NCBI GenBank assembly: GCA_934699585.1
Contig: CAKUWY010000015.1
Location: 24,355 to 88,354 of the forward strand
DNA: 64,000 nucleotides
Source of the DNA: an uncultured Fibrobacter sp.
GTDB lineage: Bacteria > Fibrobacterota > Fibrobacteria > Fibrobacterales > Fibrobacteraceae
Direction of reading: 5' to 3'
Each line of letters starts with the position of its first letter. Within the stretch, counting starts at the first letter, position 1. This document shows positions 51,920-60,687 of this stretch, in pieces. The position numbers were made by a program, and so were the translations under genes. The notes under the pieces are model-generated. The model was not told the DNA's origin, made no database searches, and saw nothing but the letters and a program-made list of their open reading frames with translations.

Positions 51920-53392
51920 CTAGTGCGTCACGACAATCCGTCGTGTGGCATCGCCCTGGACCTTCAGGAAGTAGCTTCCGCCGGCAACAGCTTCCAGGGA
52001 TACCGTCTCGCCCCTGGAGGCGCGGCCCGCCATCACCTTCTTGCCCTTCAGGTCAAACACTCCGTAAGCCAGGTTGTCGCCTTCCACAACCGTGAAGCTC
52101 AGGTTCTTGTCACCCATGGCGATCTTTACGACCTTCGCGAATGCAGGCGCCGAACGCTGGGCGACATCGCCATCAGACGGAGCGGCAGATTTCTGCAGAG
52201 CCACCACCGTCTCCTGCTTGCCGTAGGTCCCGGTCGCGAGCTTGTACAAGAAGTCGAAAGCCTTGTCCTGCACGCTGTCGGCAAACACGATCTCGCTGCC
52301 GTCTTCTGCGGTACGGGTGCTGTTGTAGAACTCATGCTTGAGACCGTAACCCACCGGGTTGTAGAATTCGTGGGCCACGCCCCTTGCCGTCAGGGCAGAA
52401 TCAATGGCGTAGCTTCCATAAATGGTGGGGGTCTCGATTTGGAACTTGAATGCCTTTGCAAAGGCGCTGTACTTTTCGGGCACCGCTTCGGCAACCATCT
52501 TGTCCGGCTTGGATATGGCGTGTCCCACGTTGTAGGGCATCACGTAGTCGGAATCGCCGTGGGCGAGGAACACCGGAACGTTGCTGTTCTTTACGAGATC
52601 GATATCGTGGATGCCTCCCCAGAGGGCCACCACGCCGTCGGCAGTTCCTCTATAGTCCCGCGCCCCATACTGATTCAGCTTGCCCCAGGGGACATTTTCC
52701 TTCTTGTTGTCTTTCACAACATACTGCGGCGTGGAATCGATGTAAGAGGGAAAATCCCTTTTGCTCAGGGCATAGATGTTTTCGAGAGCCATCATGGCGC
52801 CTGCGCTGTTGCCCAGCACGTAAATCTTGCTGGGGCTGATTCTCAGCGCCTTTGCGTTCAGTCTCAGGTAACGGATGGCAGCATGCAGGTCCTGCACGCT
52901 CCTATAGACCGTGCGGGCGAAACTTGCGCTGTCGATGCGGAAGGGATTGCCGCTGCCCGTCATGACCACGCCCTTGCGGTATTCCAGGGACGCCGTCACG
53001 AAACCGCGGGCGGCGAGGGAGTCCGCGTAGGCGACAGATTTCTGATCAAAGTCGTCTTTGGACGAGGCCACGAAAGCGCCGCCGTGGCAAATCACCACTG
53101 CCGCCCTGTCTGTACCGTCATCGTTCACAGGTTCGTAGATATCCATCACGACAGGCTCCATCACCACCTGTTCCGACTCGTAGAGGTGCAGCATGTTCTT
53201 TTCCATCTTGAAAGACACCATCAATTCGGAGAGGATATTGTAGTTGCTCTTGTCCATGGTCGGAACGTCGTAGGCGACGGTCACGGTCCTTGCGTCGCTG
53301 ACATCGAAGATGCGGTCTTTATAACGCACGCCGTCGGCGGCAAAGACGCTGGTCATTCCCATGAGTGCTGCTATCACAAACTGTGTTTTCAT
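51920..53392 (-). CDS. secreted alpha/beta-hydrolase (carboxylesterase-like) with T9SS-like C-terminal domain
   Basis: The 490-residue protein has a signal peptide (FVIAALMGMTSVFAAD). The esterase part has ICHGGAFVASSKDDF (HGG oxyanion hole), VYVLGNSAGAMMAL (GxSxG nucleophile Ser) and FLAHGDSDYVMPYNVG (Asp). The His is probably in VAHEFYNPVGYG. The last ~75 residues (LSFTVVEGDNLAYGVFDLKGKKVMAGRASRGETVSLEAVAGGSYFLKVQGDATRRIVVTH, shown by segments) look like a T9SS type A sorting domain. It probably removes ester groups from plant polysaccharides outside the cell (inference). Confidence 0.84.
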   Translation of the reverse strand: MKTQFVIAALMGMTSVFAADGVRYKDRIFDVSDARTVTVAYDVPTMDKSNYNILSELMVSFKMEKNMLHLYESEQVVMEPVVMDIYEPVNDDGTDRAAVVICHGGAFVASSKDDFDQKSVAYADSLAARGFVTASLEYRKGVVMTGSGNPFRIDSASFARTVYRSVQDLHAAIRYLRLNAKALRISPSKIYVLGNSAGAMMALENIYALSKRDFPSYIDSTPQYVVKDNKKENVPWGKLNQYGARDYRGTADGVVALWGGIHDIDLVKNSNVPVFLAHGDSDYVMPYNVGHAISKPDKMVAEAVPEKYSAFAKAFKFQIETPTIYGSYAIDSALTARGVAHEFYNPVGYGLKHEFYNSTRTAEDGSEIVFADSVQDKAFDFLYKLATGTYGKQETVVALQKSAAPSDGDVAQRSAPAFAKVVKIAMGDKNLSFTVVEGDNLAYGVFDLKGKKVMAGRASRGETVSLEAVAGGSYFLKVQGDATRRIVVTH

Positions 53393-53889
53393 GATGTTAT
53401 CCTCTCTTTTAATTCTTTGATACCCCTAATATATTTTCAAAAATCCATAATGTCCAATATATAATTTCTTTGTTTTTTATCAATAATTTTGATTAAATGG
53501 TCGAGGATGGGAAAATAAAGGATTTTTTGCCAATAGACCTGCCTGATTTTTATTTAAAAGGGGGAGGCCTCCCCCTGATTGCAGCCTTGCCTCGTTAAAG
53601 AATCCCCGCTTCTTTTCTTGTCATCCCCGCTGTCATTCTGGAGCGAAGCGATAGAATCACGGGGATCCACTATCAACTTGGCGGGGATCTCCCATCACGC
53701 TCGCACTCGGCAAGTCTTCCATCACCCCCTCTGCGGGCCCTCAGTCGCCGGCCCGCAACGCCCCGGCTGTTTTATATCGTTTTTTTATAACAAAATCGAC
53801 AAATGCCATCTTTCCCCATTCAAAAAATTTTTTTGGAAGAAAAATGATATTTTTACCTATGTCGCCCATTCTAGGGACTGAGGTGTTTG
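53393..53889. other. intergenic region with REP-like repeats
   Basis: No gene seen in about 500 bp. AT-rich near 53393-53545. 53617-53700 holds a cluster of dispersed elements (TCATCCCCGCTGTCATTCTGG, GAGCGAAGCGATAGAATCACGGGGATCC, GGCGGGGATCTCC). 53720-53770 has GC-rich inverted words (CTGCGGGCC, GGCCCGCAACGCCCCGG). 53830-53880 probably holds the promoter of the next gene. Confidence 0.55.
53617..53700. repeat. REP-like repeat cluster, nested
   Basis: A TCATCCCCGC...GCGGGGATC palindrome into which another element (GTCATTCTGGAGCGAAGCGATAGAATC) appears to have inserted. Confidence 0.7.
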
Positions 53890-55089
53890 ATGATAAAAAA
53901 AAGAATGATTGTTTCGGCAATTGCCCTTATGGCATTTCTATGCGGGTGTTCCAATAGCGATAGTGCAAACGGACCCGTAGAAATAATCAATACGGCAGAA
54001 GTAAGCGAACCCAATCTTTCTGCAGGCCAGAGTGTATCGATTTTCGTAGCAAGCGACCGCCACGATAATGGTGAAGGCAACAACCTAACTGCAGCGCTCC
54101 AGATGGCGACTAGCCGCATGGACGCCGTTATGCCACAGACAGTCTTACTCGGCGGTGACTATGTAGGCGACATGAAGAACATGCATCCCGAATTTACCAT
54201 AAAGGATATCGAAAAAGAAATTTATCGTGTGCTTGACCCGAGCAAAACAGAAGTGCTGTTGACTTATGGTTCCCACGACCGCAATTGCATCGAAGGCTAC
54301 TCCCCCTTCTTTAGCGGGCCAAAACGCGAGCAGGGCTTTTACATCTACGGCATCAGCTTTATGCAGATGAGCTACAGCAACGATTCTGTTGCAAGGGCCG
54401 ATGTGAATCGCTACAAGGTCTATTCCGATAGCATCGCAAACTTGCCCGACTCCTTAAAGAACGATTCGAACGAAATGGCGCCACTCCCTGACTCGACCGA
54501 GGGCAAATCGGACAATAAACGCAAAAGGCCCAAGATGCCGAACAAAGGCTACGGAGACATCGATGCGGAGGACTCCTTCGGAATTTCAGCAGAATCTGCA
54601 ACAAGGCGCTTCACCGCATGGGTCAACTCGCTTCCGGACAAAGCCCCCATTATCATGATGAGCCACAAACCGCTCCACTACAACCGCGAAGACAATCCCG
54701 GAGCGGAAACCTGGTTCAAGGCGATTGAAGCCGCGGCGAAAAATCGCGACATTATCTTCTTCTACGCTCACAACCATTCCATCGAAGAGAGGAGTGATTC
54801 CGCCATGGTAAGCATAGAGACAAATAGTCACATGATGCTCCCCGGCGACAGCATCACCGTGCAGGGCGACAGCCTCGAAGGTACCCCACGCCATAAGCTG
54901 AACTTTATCTACGCCAATGCAGGATACCTGAAACTTGGCTGGTCTTCGCTCGTCACATTTACCGACATCGACATTGACGGGAATCTTGATTACGTCAGCA
55001 TCCAACGTTTCAACATTCTAGGCGAAGACGATTCTTACTTCGGTACTACCGATAAGAAGAATCCTCTTGTCATGAAACTGCGGAAATAG
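53890..55089 (+). CDS. calcineurin-like metallophosphoesterase lipoprotein
   Basis: The 399-residue protein starts at ATG 53890 (GAGG upstream), with lipobox ALMAFLCGCSNS. Metal-binding blocks of the family appear in order: VASDRHDN (family D-x-H), TVLLGGDYVGD (GD), LTYGSHDRN (GNHD equivalent, Asn replaced by Ser), IIMMSHKPLH and IFFYAHNHS (GHxH equivalent). A charged insert (about residues 178-215, PDSTEGKSDNKRKRPKMP) lies in the middle. It should hydrolyse phosphoesters outside the cytoplasm; the substrate is unknown. Confidence 0.8.
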   Translation: MIKKRMIVSAIALMAFLCGCSNSDSANGPVEIINTAEVSEPNLSAGQSVSIFVASDRHDNGEGNNLTAALQMATSRMDAVMPQTVLLGGDYVGDMKNMHPEFTIKDIEKEIYRVLDPSKTEVLLTYGSHDRNCIEGYSPFFSGPKREQGFYIYGISFMQMSYSNDSVARADVNRYKVYSDSIANLPDSLKNDSNEMAPLPDSTEGKSDNKRKRPKMPNKGYGDIDAEDSFGISAESATRRFTAWVNSLPDKAPIIMMSHKPLHYNREDNPGAETWFKAIEAAAKNRDIIFFYAHNHSIEERSDSAMVSIETNSHMMLPGDSITVQGDSLEGTPRHKLNFIYANAGYLKLGWSSLVTFTDIDIDGNLDYVSIQRFNILGEDDSYFGTTDKKNPLVMKLRK

Positions 55090-55243
55090 CAATACGCATC
55101 AGCCCACTTTTGGTAAAGATTTGCGATTCCGTCATCCAAATCTGGTTCACCTTATTGAGGTATTATAGGACTTCTTATCGCAGTTTTTCGATTTTATTAC
55201 TTTATTGTTTAATGTATAATTTACGGAAGAAATCTAAGCAATT

Positions 55244-55831
55244 ATGACTCGTTTTTTTATTATCTTGTCCGCTTTTGTGCTGATGGCCTGCAGTGAGTCC
55301 TTCACTGACCCCCGCGATGGCAAGTCCTACGGCGTCGTGCAAATCGGTTCGCAGACCTGGATGGCCGAAAATCTGGACTACGAAACCGATGGTAGCGCTT
55401 GCCCCGAGGGAGACAACCGCAATTGCGAAAAATACGGGCGGCTCTACACTTGGGAAGCTGCGCAAAACATTTGCCCCGAGGGTTGGCTGCTTCCCGACAG
55501 TCTGGACTTTGCGGCCCTCGTCGCGACGACAGGTGGCACGGATTTTGCGGACGGTGCGTCAATCGCCGGCGAAAAACTTAAGGCCACCGACGGTTGGTTC
55601 AAGAAAGGGAACGGCTCAGATGCCTTCGGCTTCAAGGCGCTCCCTGCTGGTTTCCGTAATGTAGAAGGCGCTTACGACGGTATTGGCGGCTACGCCTATT
55701 TCTGGAGCGCCACCGAAACCTCGGACGGACTTGCCTACTACCTATTCCTGGATTTCTCCAGCAAGGCTGCAGGCCTGAACGCTTTTGGCAAGGGTGATTT
55801 CCGCTCAGTCCGGTGCATCCAAAAACTGTAA
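55244..55831 (+). CDS. small FISUMP-domain lipoprotein
   Basis: The 195-residue lipoprotein (lipobox LSAFVLMACSES) consists almost only of the FISUMP domain: DGKSYGVVQIGSQTWMAENLDY, CPEGDNRNCEKYGRLYTWEAA, ICPEGWLLPDSLDF, LPAGFRN, YFWSATE, and a final DFRSVRCIQKL. This is the minimal form of the module at the C-termini of the first two genes in the window. Its function is unknown. Its last codons lie about 20 bp before the acyltransferase start, so the two may share a transcript. Confidence 0.88.
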   Translation: MTRFFIILSAFVLMACSESFTDPRDGKSYGVVQIGSQTWMAENLDYETDGSACPEGDNRNCEKYGRLYTWEAAQNICPEGWLLPDSLDFAALVATTGGTDFADGASIAGEKLKATDGWFKKGNGSDAFGFKALPAGFRNVEGAYDGIGGYAYFWSATETSDGLAYYLFLDFSSKAAGLNAFGKGDFRSVRCIQKL

Positions 55832-55851
55832 AGGACTATATTTACCCTACC

Positions 55852-56712
55852 ATGATCCACTCCTTTCTCGCGCGGCTTTTTTCTTACGTTCTTTTCGGGG
55901 CTCTGCTCCTGTTGAACTGGAAACGCCCTACGGTCCGTGCAAACTATGACGTGGCTTGCAAGTGGAATCCTGCTTTGGTACGGGTCAAGTTCCCGCTCTT
56001 TTACGAACGGCTCTTGTGCAATCTGGCCAGGCACGCGGGGGAGTTGCTTTTCTGTTTCCCCCTGTTCAAGAGGCTTCCTCGTGAGTTGCTCGCTTACCCG
56101 TACAGCCTTGGCGGTATCCGTTTCGAAATTGCTCCCGATTCCGAAACCGTACTTCAAGAAATGCGCAAGGGAGGCATTTTCTTGACGGCCCATTACGGGA
56201 ACTACGAAGCTATGGGCCCGTGGCTTTGCTGTCTTGGCATCCCTCTTGCGGCAAGTTACATTCCCGTAAAACCAGGATGGCTCAACAGGATTCTGGAGAA
56301 CCGCATTCGTGCCGTGGGCGGCAAGACCTATTCCGTAAACGCCAAGTCCCCTAGGGAATTCTTGCGCCTGCTACAGGATGGCCGCCTTTTCTGCCTGTTG
56401 GCCGATCAGGACAGCCGCATTCCCAGTGCCCTGTCCGGCACATTTTTAGGAGCTCCGGCCCACATGAATCCCCTGCCGGATTTTCTGCTGAAACATCGTC
56501 CCGAAACTCCGCTTTATATCTGCTGGATCGAAGAACCTGACCTAAGGACAAAATGCTTTCATGCCGAAAAGCTGCGGGTAGGGGAGGGGGAGACCGTCAT
56601 CGGGGCTTTCAACCGCTGGCTAGAATCCCGCATTGCCGAAGAGCCTGCCCTGTGGTACAGCTTTACCCATAGGCGTTTTTACAGCACCACACCTGAAGTA
56701 TATGGTAAATGA
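55852..56712 (+). CDS. LpxL/HtrB-family lipid A acyltransferase
   Basis: Start at ATG 55852 (286 aa; the frame is open upstream inside the FISUMP gene). One N-terminal membrane segment (FLARLFSYVLFGALLLL) precedes the LPLAT domain with the HX4E catalytic motif in FLTAHYGNYEAMGPW. FCLLADQDSRIPSALSGTFLGAPA follows, as in LpxL/LpxM. It should transfer a secondary acyl chain to lipid A or a related lipid at the inner membrane. The Shine-Dalgarno is weak. Confidence 0.83.
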   Translation: MIHSFLARLFSYVLFGALLLLNWKRPTVRANYDVACKWNPALVRVKFPLFYERLLCNLARHAGELLFCFPLFKRLPRELLAYPYSLGGIRFEIAPDSETVLQEMRKGGIFLTAHYGNYEAMGPWLCCLGIPLAASYIPVKPGWLNRILENRIRAVGGKTYSVNAKSPREFLRLLQDGRLFCLLADQDSRIPSALSGTFLGAPAHMNPLPDFLLKHRPETPLYICWIEEPDLRTKCFHAEKLRVGEGETVIGAFNRWLESRIAEEPALWYSFTHRRFYSTTPEVYGK

Positions 56713-56740
56713 TTCCGGGACTTTGCCTAAACATCCCGTC

Positions 56741-56769
56741 GTATTGTAGGTTGTCATTTTTTGTATTGT
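56741..56769 (+). promoter_or_regulatory. GTATTGT direct repeat, 22-bp period
   Basis: GTATTGT at 56741-56747 and again at 56763-56769, the second preceded by T6. The same pair with the same 22-bp spacing is at 59195-59223. It lies 40 bp before the regulator ATG. Candidate operator or activator site. Confidence 0.5.
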
Positions 56770-56808
56770 TGCTTTAGAATAAGTATCCCTTTTTCTATCA
56801 TTCGTTTC

Positions 56809-57633
56809 ATGAAGTCCATTGTTGAATATACGGATTATCGTACATATATTTTGGATTACTATAAGGAGCGTAAGCTTCTCTATGGATTTACATGGCGGGC
56901 CTTTGCCGAAGCCGCATCTTTTAAGAACCCCGTTTACCTGAAACAGATCTGCGATGGCAAATACAACTTGAGTGCTGAGGCTGTGGAACGTGTTGCCGCC
57001 GCTATGGGTTTGGTGTGCAACGATCGCATCTATTTTAGGAGCTTGGTAAAATTTTGTCAAGGGAAAACTGAACGGGAGCGCCTTGCCGCCTTTGAATGCA
57101 TGCGAAACCTTGCCCGTTCCCAGAAGGGTCTGTCGCTCACCAACGAGGCCATGATTTATTTCAGTTCATGGAAATGTTCCGTAGTACGGGAATTGGCGGC
57201 CATTATGCCTCGTGCAAATGCTGCTGAAATGTCGAAGGTCTGTATCCCGAAAATTTCGGTAGCAGAAATCCAAAAGACCTTAACGATTCTAGAAAAAATG
57301 AATTTGCTTGTTCGGCGCAATGGAGCCTATAGGCAGACATCAAAGGTGGTGAGCATGGTGGACGGCTTCGTTGGAAAGTTTTCGGCGAAACGTATTCAAC
57401 GTGAGATGGCGGAATTTGGGGTGTGGGCCTTGGAAAACTTGCCTCCCGAAAAAAGAATGCTGACGGGGCTTACTATGGGCGTGTCAAGCAAGACATATGA
57501 GCGCGTAGTATACGAATTACGGGAATTCAGAAAGAAGATTGTCTCTATAGTGGCAGATGATTCCCCCGCCGAAAAGGTTTGCCGTTTGAATTTACAACTG
57601 TTTCCGTTGACGAGGGAGAAAAATGAAAGATAG
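56809..57633 (+). CDS. TIGR02147-family putative transcriptional regulator
   Basis: ATG 56809 (274 aa) begins the conserved part: VEYTDYRTYILDYYKERK, then a helix-turn-helix-like segment (FTWRAFAEAASFKNPVYLKQICDGKYNLSAEAVERVAAAMGL) and YFRSLVKFCQGKTERERLAAF. A long C-terminal region follows (VAEIQKTLTILEKMNLLVRRNGAYRQ resembles a winged helix). TIGR02147 was defined from paralogues in Fibrobacter succinogenes. Its gene overlaps the following lipoprotein gene by 11 bp, so it probably controls that operon. The GTATTGT repeat upstream could be its own site. Confidence 0.85.
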   Translation: MKSIVEYTDYRTYILDYYKERKLLYGFTWRAFAEAASFKNPVYLKQICDGKYNLSAEAVERVAAAMGLVCNDRIYFRSLVKFCQGKTERERLAAFECMRNLARSQKGLSLTNEAMIYFSSWKCSVVRELAAIMPRANAAEMSKVCIPKISVAEIQKTLTILEKMNLLVRRNGAYRQTSKVVSMVDGFVGKFSAKRIQREMAEFGVWALENLPPEKRMLTGLTMGVSSKTYERVVYELREFRKKIVSIVADDSPAEKVCRLNLQLFPLTREKNER

Positions 57634-59140
57634 GATTAACATCCTTGCAATAGTTTTTTGCCTATCCGTTATTTTTCTCGCCTGTTCCGATGACGAGGGC
57701 AAGACTGCTGGTGGAGTGAGCGTGGATGAAGGGCTTGCCACCATTGACAATGTGACTATTGCGGGAGTCTCGCAAAAAGGGCCCTTTGTGACTAATACTT
57801 CGGTCCAGCTTTTTGGATTGAACAAAGATTTCATTCAAGATGGCACATCGTTTAATGGCAAGGTCTCTTCCGAGGCGGGAGAGTTCATGATGCAGCGGGT
57901 CAGTCTCTCTGTACCATATGCCACGCTTCGCATTAATGGCTATTATCATAACGAAATTACGGGTAAGATTTCCAGTTCTCCAGTAGAACTGAGGGCGGTG
58001 ACGGATTTGAGTCGGCGCACTGCCGTAAATTTGAACCTGCTTACCCATCTGGAATATGACCGAGTTTTCGCGCTGTTGGATTCAGATTATACCCTTGCGG
58101 GAGCAAAAAAGCAGTCGGAGCGAGAGATTTTTTCGGCATTCTTTGTAAACGAAAAATCGGAAAATTTTGAGAATCTGAATATTTTTGAACAAAGCAGTCA
58201 GAATGCTGCCCTCCTGGGTATTTCCGTCTTGTTGCAGAGCTCTCTTTCCGAAGGGGAACTAACAGATCTTCTCGCTCATATTTCGTCTGATGTTGAAGCG
58301 GATGGAGTATGGGATAACGATACATTGAAGGCGCAGATTGCCGATAGGGCGTTCGGGTTGGATTTGACTGAAGTTCGGAAGAATATTGAATCGTGGAAAT
58401 TTGGGGATGTTTCGCAGTTTGAGCCTTATGTTCGGGAATTTTGGCGAAATGTATTCGGACTTCCTGTATGCGATACTGCATCAGAGGGGAAAATGGTCAA
58501 GGTATCCAATGAATTGAGTAAATACTATGGCGAGTTTTTTGTATGCCACGAGAAATTGTGGGATTCCTACACCGAAATAGGTTACAAGATGACTCTTGAG
58601 GAATATTCTAACCTGTTACTTGGACAAAAGGGGTCTGGTTTTGATGCTTGGAGCTATGTCAAGTCGGGGCTTGTTATCAAGAGCAATCTTGGTGAAACGG
58701 GGTATTGGAATATCACGATGGAGGGTAATACGACTGCTGTTTCTGAGAGTCTAGTGAAGGATTGTAGGGGTATCTGCGGAACCGTGATATCCAAATCAGG
58801 GGAGAATGGTTCGTATGTCGGTGTAACGGCCGTGCTGGGAAATGCAGGTGGTGATGTTACGGAGTGGTTGGGAGTTTGTGTTGGATATGAATCAGATGCC
58901 GAAATTACGGTGGTAGTCCGTGACGCAGCATCAAAAGGAGTCAATCCCGATGAAAACTGGCCCCGCTACACTTTACCACCCGTGTTAAAGGATACTGTTG
59001 TGAATGTTCCCTGGGGCCTGTTTTCTCCACGAGGCTCTCTCAAGAATGTTGTGGGCTTAGAGATGATAGTTCGGGGTGATTCCGAATCGGCGCCAGCCTT
59101 CAGCATTACACAACTTGGTGCCTATGGTACCTGTGAATAA
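57623..59140 (+). CDS. lipoprotein of the paralogous GFDAWSY family
   Basis: The 505-residue lipoprotein (lipobox LSVIFLACSDD, Cys21) has a beta-rich N-terminal module (GVSQKGPFVTNTSVQLFGL, a carboxypeptidase-regulatory-like pattern), a helical part (AVNLNLLTHLEYDRVFALL) and a C-terminal domain. The last starts MTLEEYSNLLLGQKGSGFDAWSY and ends FSITQLGAYGTCE. That domain is shared with the next lipoprotein and, more distantly, with the middle domain of the first two genes in the window. It may be a carbohydrate-binding-like beta-sandwich. GGGAGA within the regulator's last codons is the ribosome-binding site. Confidence 0.82.
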   Translation: MKDRINILAIVFCLSVIFLACSDDEGKTAGGVSVDEGLATIDNVTIAGVSQKGPFVTNTSVQLFGLNKDFIQDGTSFNGKVSSEAGEFMMQRVSLSVPYATLRINGYYHNEITGKISSSPVELRAVTDLSRRTAVNLNLLTHLEYDRVFALLDSDYTLAGAKKQSEREIFSAFFVNEKSENFENLNIFEQSSQNAALLGISVLLQSSLSEGELTDLLAHISSDVEADGVWDNDTLKAQIADRAFGLDLTEVRKNIESWKFGDVSQFEPYVREFWRNVFGLPVCDTASEGKMVKVSNELSKYYGEFFVCHEKLWDSYTEIGYKMTLEEYSNLLLGQKGSGFDAWSYVKSGLVIKSNLGETGYWNITMEGNTTAVSESLVKDCRGICGTVISKSGENGSYVGVTAVLGNAGGDVTEWLGVCVGYESDAEITVVVRDAASKGVNPDENWPRYTLPPVLKDTVVNVPWGLFSPRGSLKNVVGLEMIVRGDSESAPAFSITQLGAYGTCE

Positions 59141-59194
59141 GGGAATCATCCAATCTCGCGAATGCGAGAATCCATTCGTTCGGTAAGACATTTT

Positions 59195-59223
59195 GTATTG
59201 TATTCTTTGGTTTTTTGTATTGT
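59195..59223 (+). promoter_or_regulatory. GTATTGT direct repeat, 22-bp period (second copy)
   Basis: GTATTGT at 59195-59201 and 59217-59223, each preceded by a T-run, in front of the second lipoprotein gene. Same arrangement as upstream of the regulator gene. Confidence 0.5.
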
Positions 59224-59286
59224 AGAAAGAATGCTCTGCAATATTTGATGTATTTTTACTCGCAGAAATTACAACAAGGAGATTCT

Positions 59287-60606
59287 ATGAATAAGAAGAT
59301 TTCGGCACTTTCCCTAGTGACCATGGCCGCCTTTGTGATGGTTGGCTGTTCCGATTCTGACTCTGGTGCAGATGCGAACAAGAACGAGACTTCTTTGAAA
59401 ATCTATGAGAGCGAAGCGGACCTTCCTAGCTGCGGAAAGTTGACCGAGGGTGACTACGCTCAAGTTGGCGACGAACTTTATGAATGCTCTAGCAAGAAAT
59501 GGTCCTCGATTGCGACCGTTTTTGATTCCAGGAACGACTTGCCTGAATGTACTATCAAGAAAGAGGGTGTGGCGGTCTATTTGTCCGATAGTGAAGACCT
59601 GCTTGTTTGCGAAGATGAGGAATGGGCGGCAATGGGCGCGGAAACCGCCGAGCCTGACAACAAGGGCGAACAAGGTGAAAAGGGAAATCAGGGGGAGAAA
59701 GGTGACCAAGGAGAAAAGGGAGATCAGGGGGAGAAAGGCGACCAAGGCGATAAGGGTGACCAAGGAGAAAAGGGAGATCAAGGCGAAAAAGGGGAGCAGG
59801 GTGAAAAGGGTGAAGATGGAGCCAGTTGCTCCGCTACGGAACTGGAGGACGGTTCTGGCTTTACGCTCTCTTGCGGAGGAATGGAAGTGGGCACCATCAA
59901 GAATGGCAAGGACGGTACCAGCGGTCTTGACGGTAAGGATGGCAAGGATGGTGTCTATGCGCTGACGTTGGAAGAATACAACAAGATTCTTTTGGGGCAA
60001 AAGGGTACGGGTTTTGATGCCTGGAGTTACGCCACATCGGGAGTTTCAATTGTTTCTAATATAAGCAGCGGAGGATTCTGGTTTGCAGGATTAGGCGGGG
60101 ATAAGCCTGATTTAAAATTCGGAAAGAAGAATATAGAAGCATTCGATGAAGAATCTGTCAGAGTAACTGAAAATCAGATGAAAGATTGCGACGGCGTATG
60201 CGGAACTATTGATTTCAAAACAGGGGAAGCAGGATATTCTGTTGTTTATTTGATTGCCAACCTGATGAACACATGGGAGGGAACAGGCGGTGATATCTCT
60301 CAATGGCTTGGTGTGTGCCTAGAATATATTTCTGATGTGGAAGTCAAATTAAAGGTCAAACTGAACTCTGAATATCAGAAGAAGGTTGCGGATGATACTC
60401 CCGCTTATACGATACCTGCTGCTTCCAAGACAACGGTTGTAAATATTCCATGGGGTCTATTCGCCCAAGGTGGTTGGGGTGGCAAGGAAAAAATTGAAAT
60501 CAAGGACGCTTTGAAAAATGCTACAGGCATAGATGTTGTTTTTTACGGTCAGGAAACTGCTACCTTCAGCATCGCCAAACTGGGGGCCTACGGCACCTGC
60601 GAGTAG
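59287..60606 (+). CDS. collagen-like lipoprotein of the GFDAWSY family
   Basis: AAGGAG fixes ATG 59287 (439 aa). The lipobox is AAFVMVGCSDSD. Two short modules with Cys pairs (LPSCGKLTEGDYAQVGDELYEC; LPECTIKKEGVAVYL) precede a collagen-like spacer of GEKGDQ units (about residues 126-178). SCSATELEDGSGFTLSCGG follows, then a second short Gly-X-Y run, and then the C-terminal domain from LTLEEYNKILLGQKGTGFDAWSY to FSIAKLGAYGTCE. It is a paralogue of the preceding gene and shares the Cys and collagen modules with the first two genes of the window. Probably surface-exposed. Confidence 0.83.
   Translation: MNKKISALSLVTMAAFVMVGCSDSDSGADANKNETSLKIYESEADLPSCGKLTEGDYAQVGDELYECSSKKWSSIATVFDSRNDLPECTIKKEGVAVYLSDSEDLLVCEDEEWAAMGAETAEPDNKGEQGEKGNQGEKGDQGEKGDQGEKGDQGDKGDQGEKGDQGEKGEQGEKGEDGASCSATELEDGSGFTLSCGGMEVGTIKNGKDGTSGLDGKDGKDGVYALTLEEYNKILLGQKGTGFDAWSYATSGVSIVSNISSGGFWFAGLGGDKPDLKFGKKNIEAFDEESVRVTENQMKDCDGVCGTIDFKTGEAGYSVVYLIANLMNTWEGTGGDISQWLGVCLEYISDVEVKLKVKLNSEYQKKVADDTPAYTIPAASKTTVVNIPWGLFAQGGWGGKEKIEIKDALKNATGIDVVFYGQETATFSIAKLGAYGTCE
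59662..59820 (+). repeat. collagen-like 9/18-bp repeat
   Basis: Head-to-tail ggagaaaagggagatcag-type units with a 9-bp sub-period encoding Gly-X-Y triplets (GEKGDQ). The triplet-multiple period allows length change without frameshift. Confidence 0.9.
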
Positions 60607-60637
60607 CCTTGTCTTTTAAACGCAACCTTTTTATAAG

Positions 60638-60670
60638 ACGACCTGGAACTAATTGGGTCGTTTTTTTTAT
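60638..60670 (+). terminator. terminator after the lipoprotein gene
   Basis: ACGACC...GGTCGT stem with an 12-nt loop followed by a run of T. Confidence 0.7.
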
Positions 60671-60687
60671 TTTTTAGGTTGTATCCC

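Noticed and set aside
55813..55851. Upstream extension of the LpxL-like gene into the FISUMP gene
   Set aside because: The extra codons overlap the conserved FISUMP end in another frame and lie before the membrane segment; ATG 55852 is the natural start.
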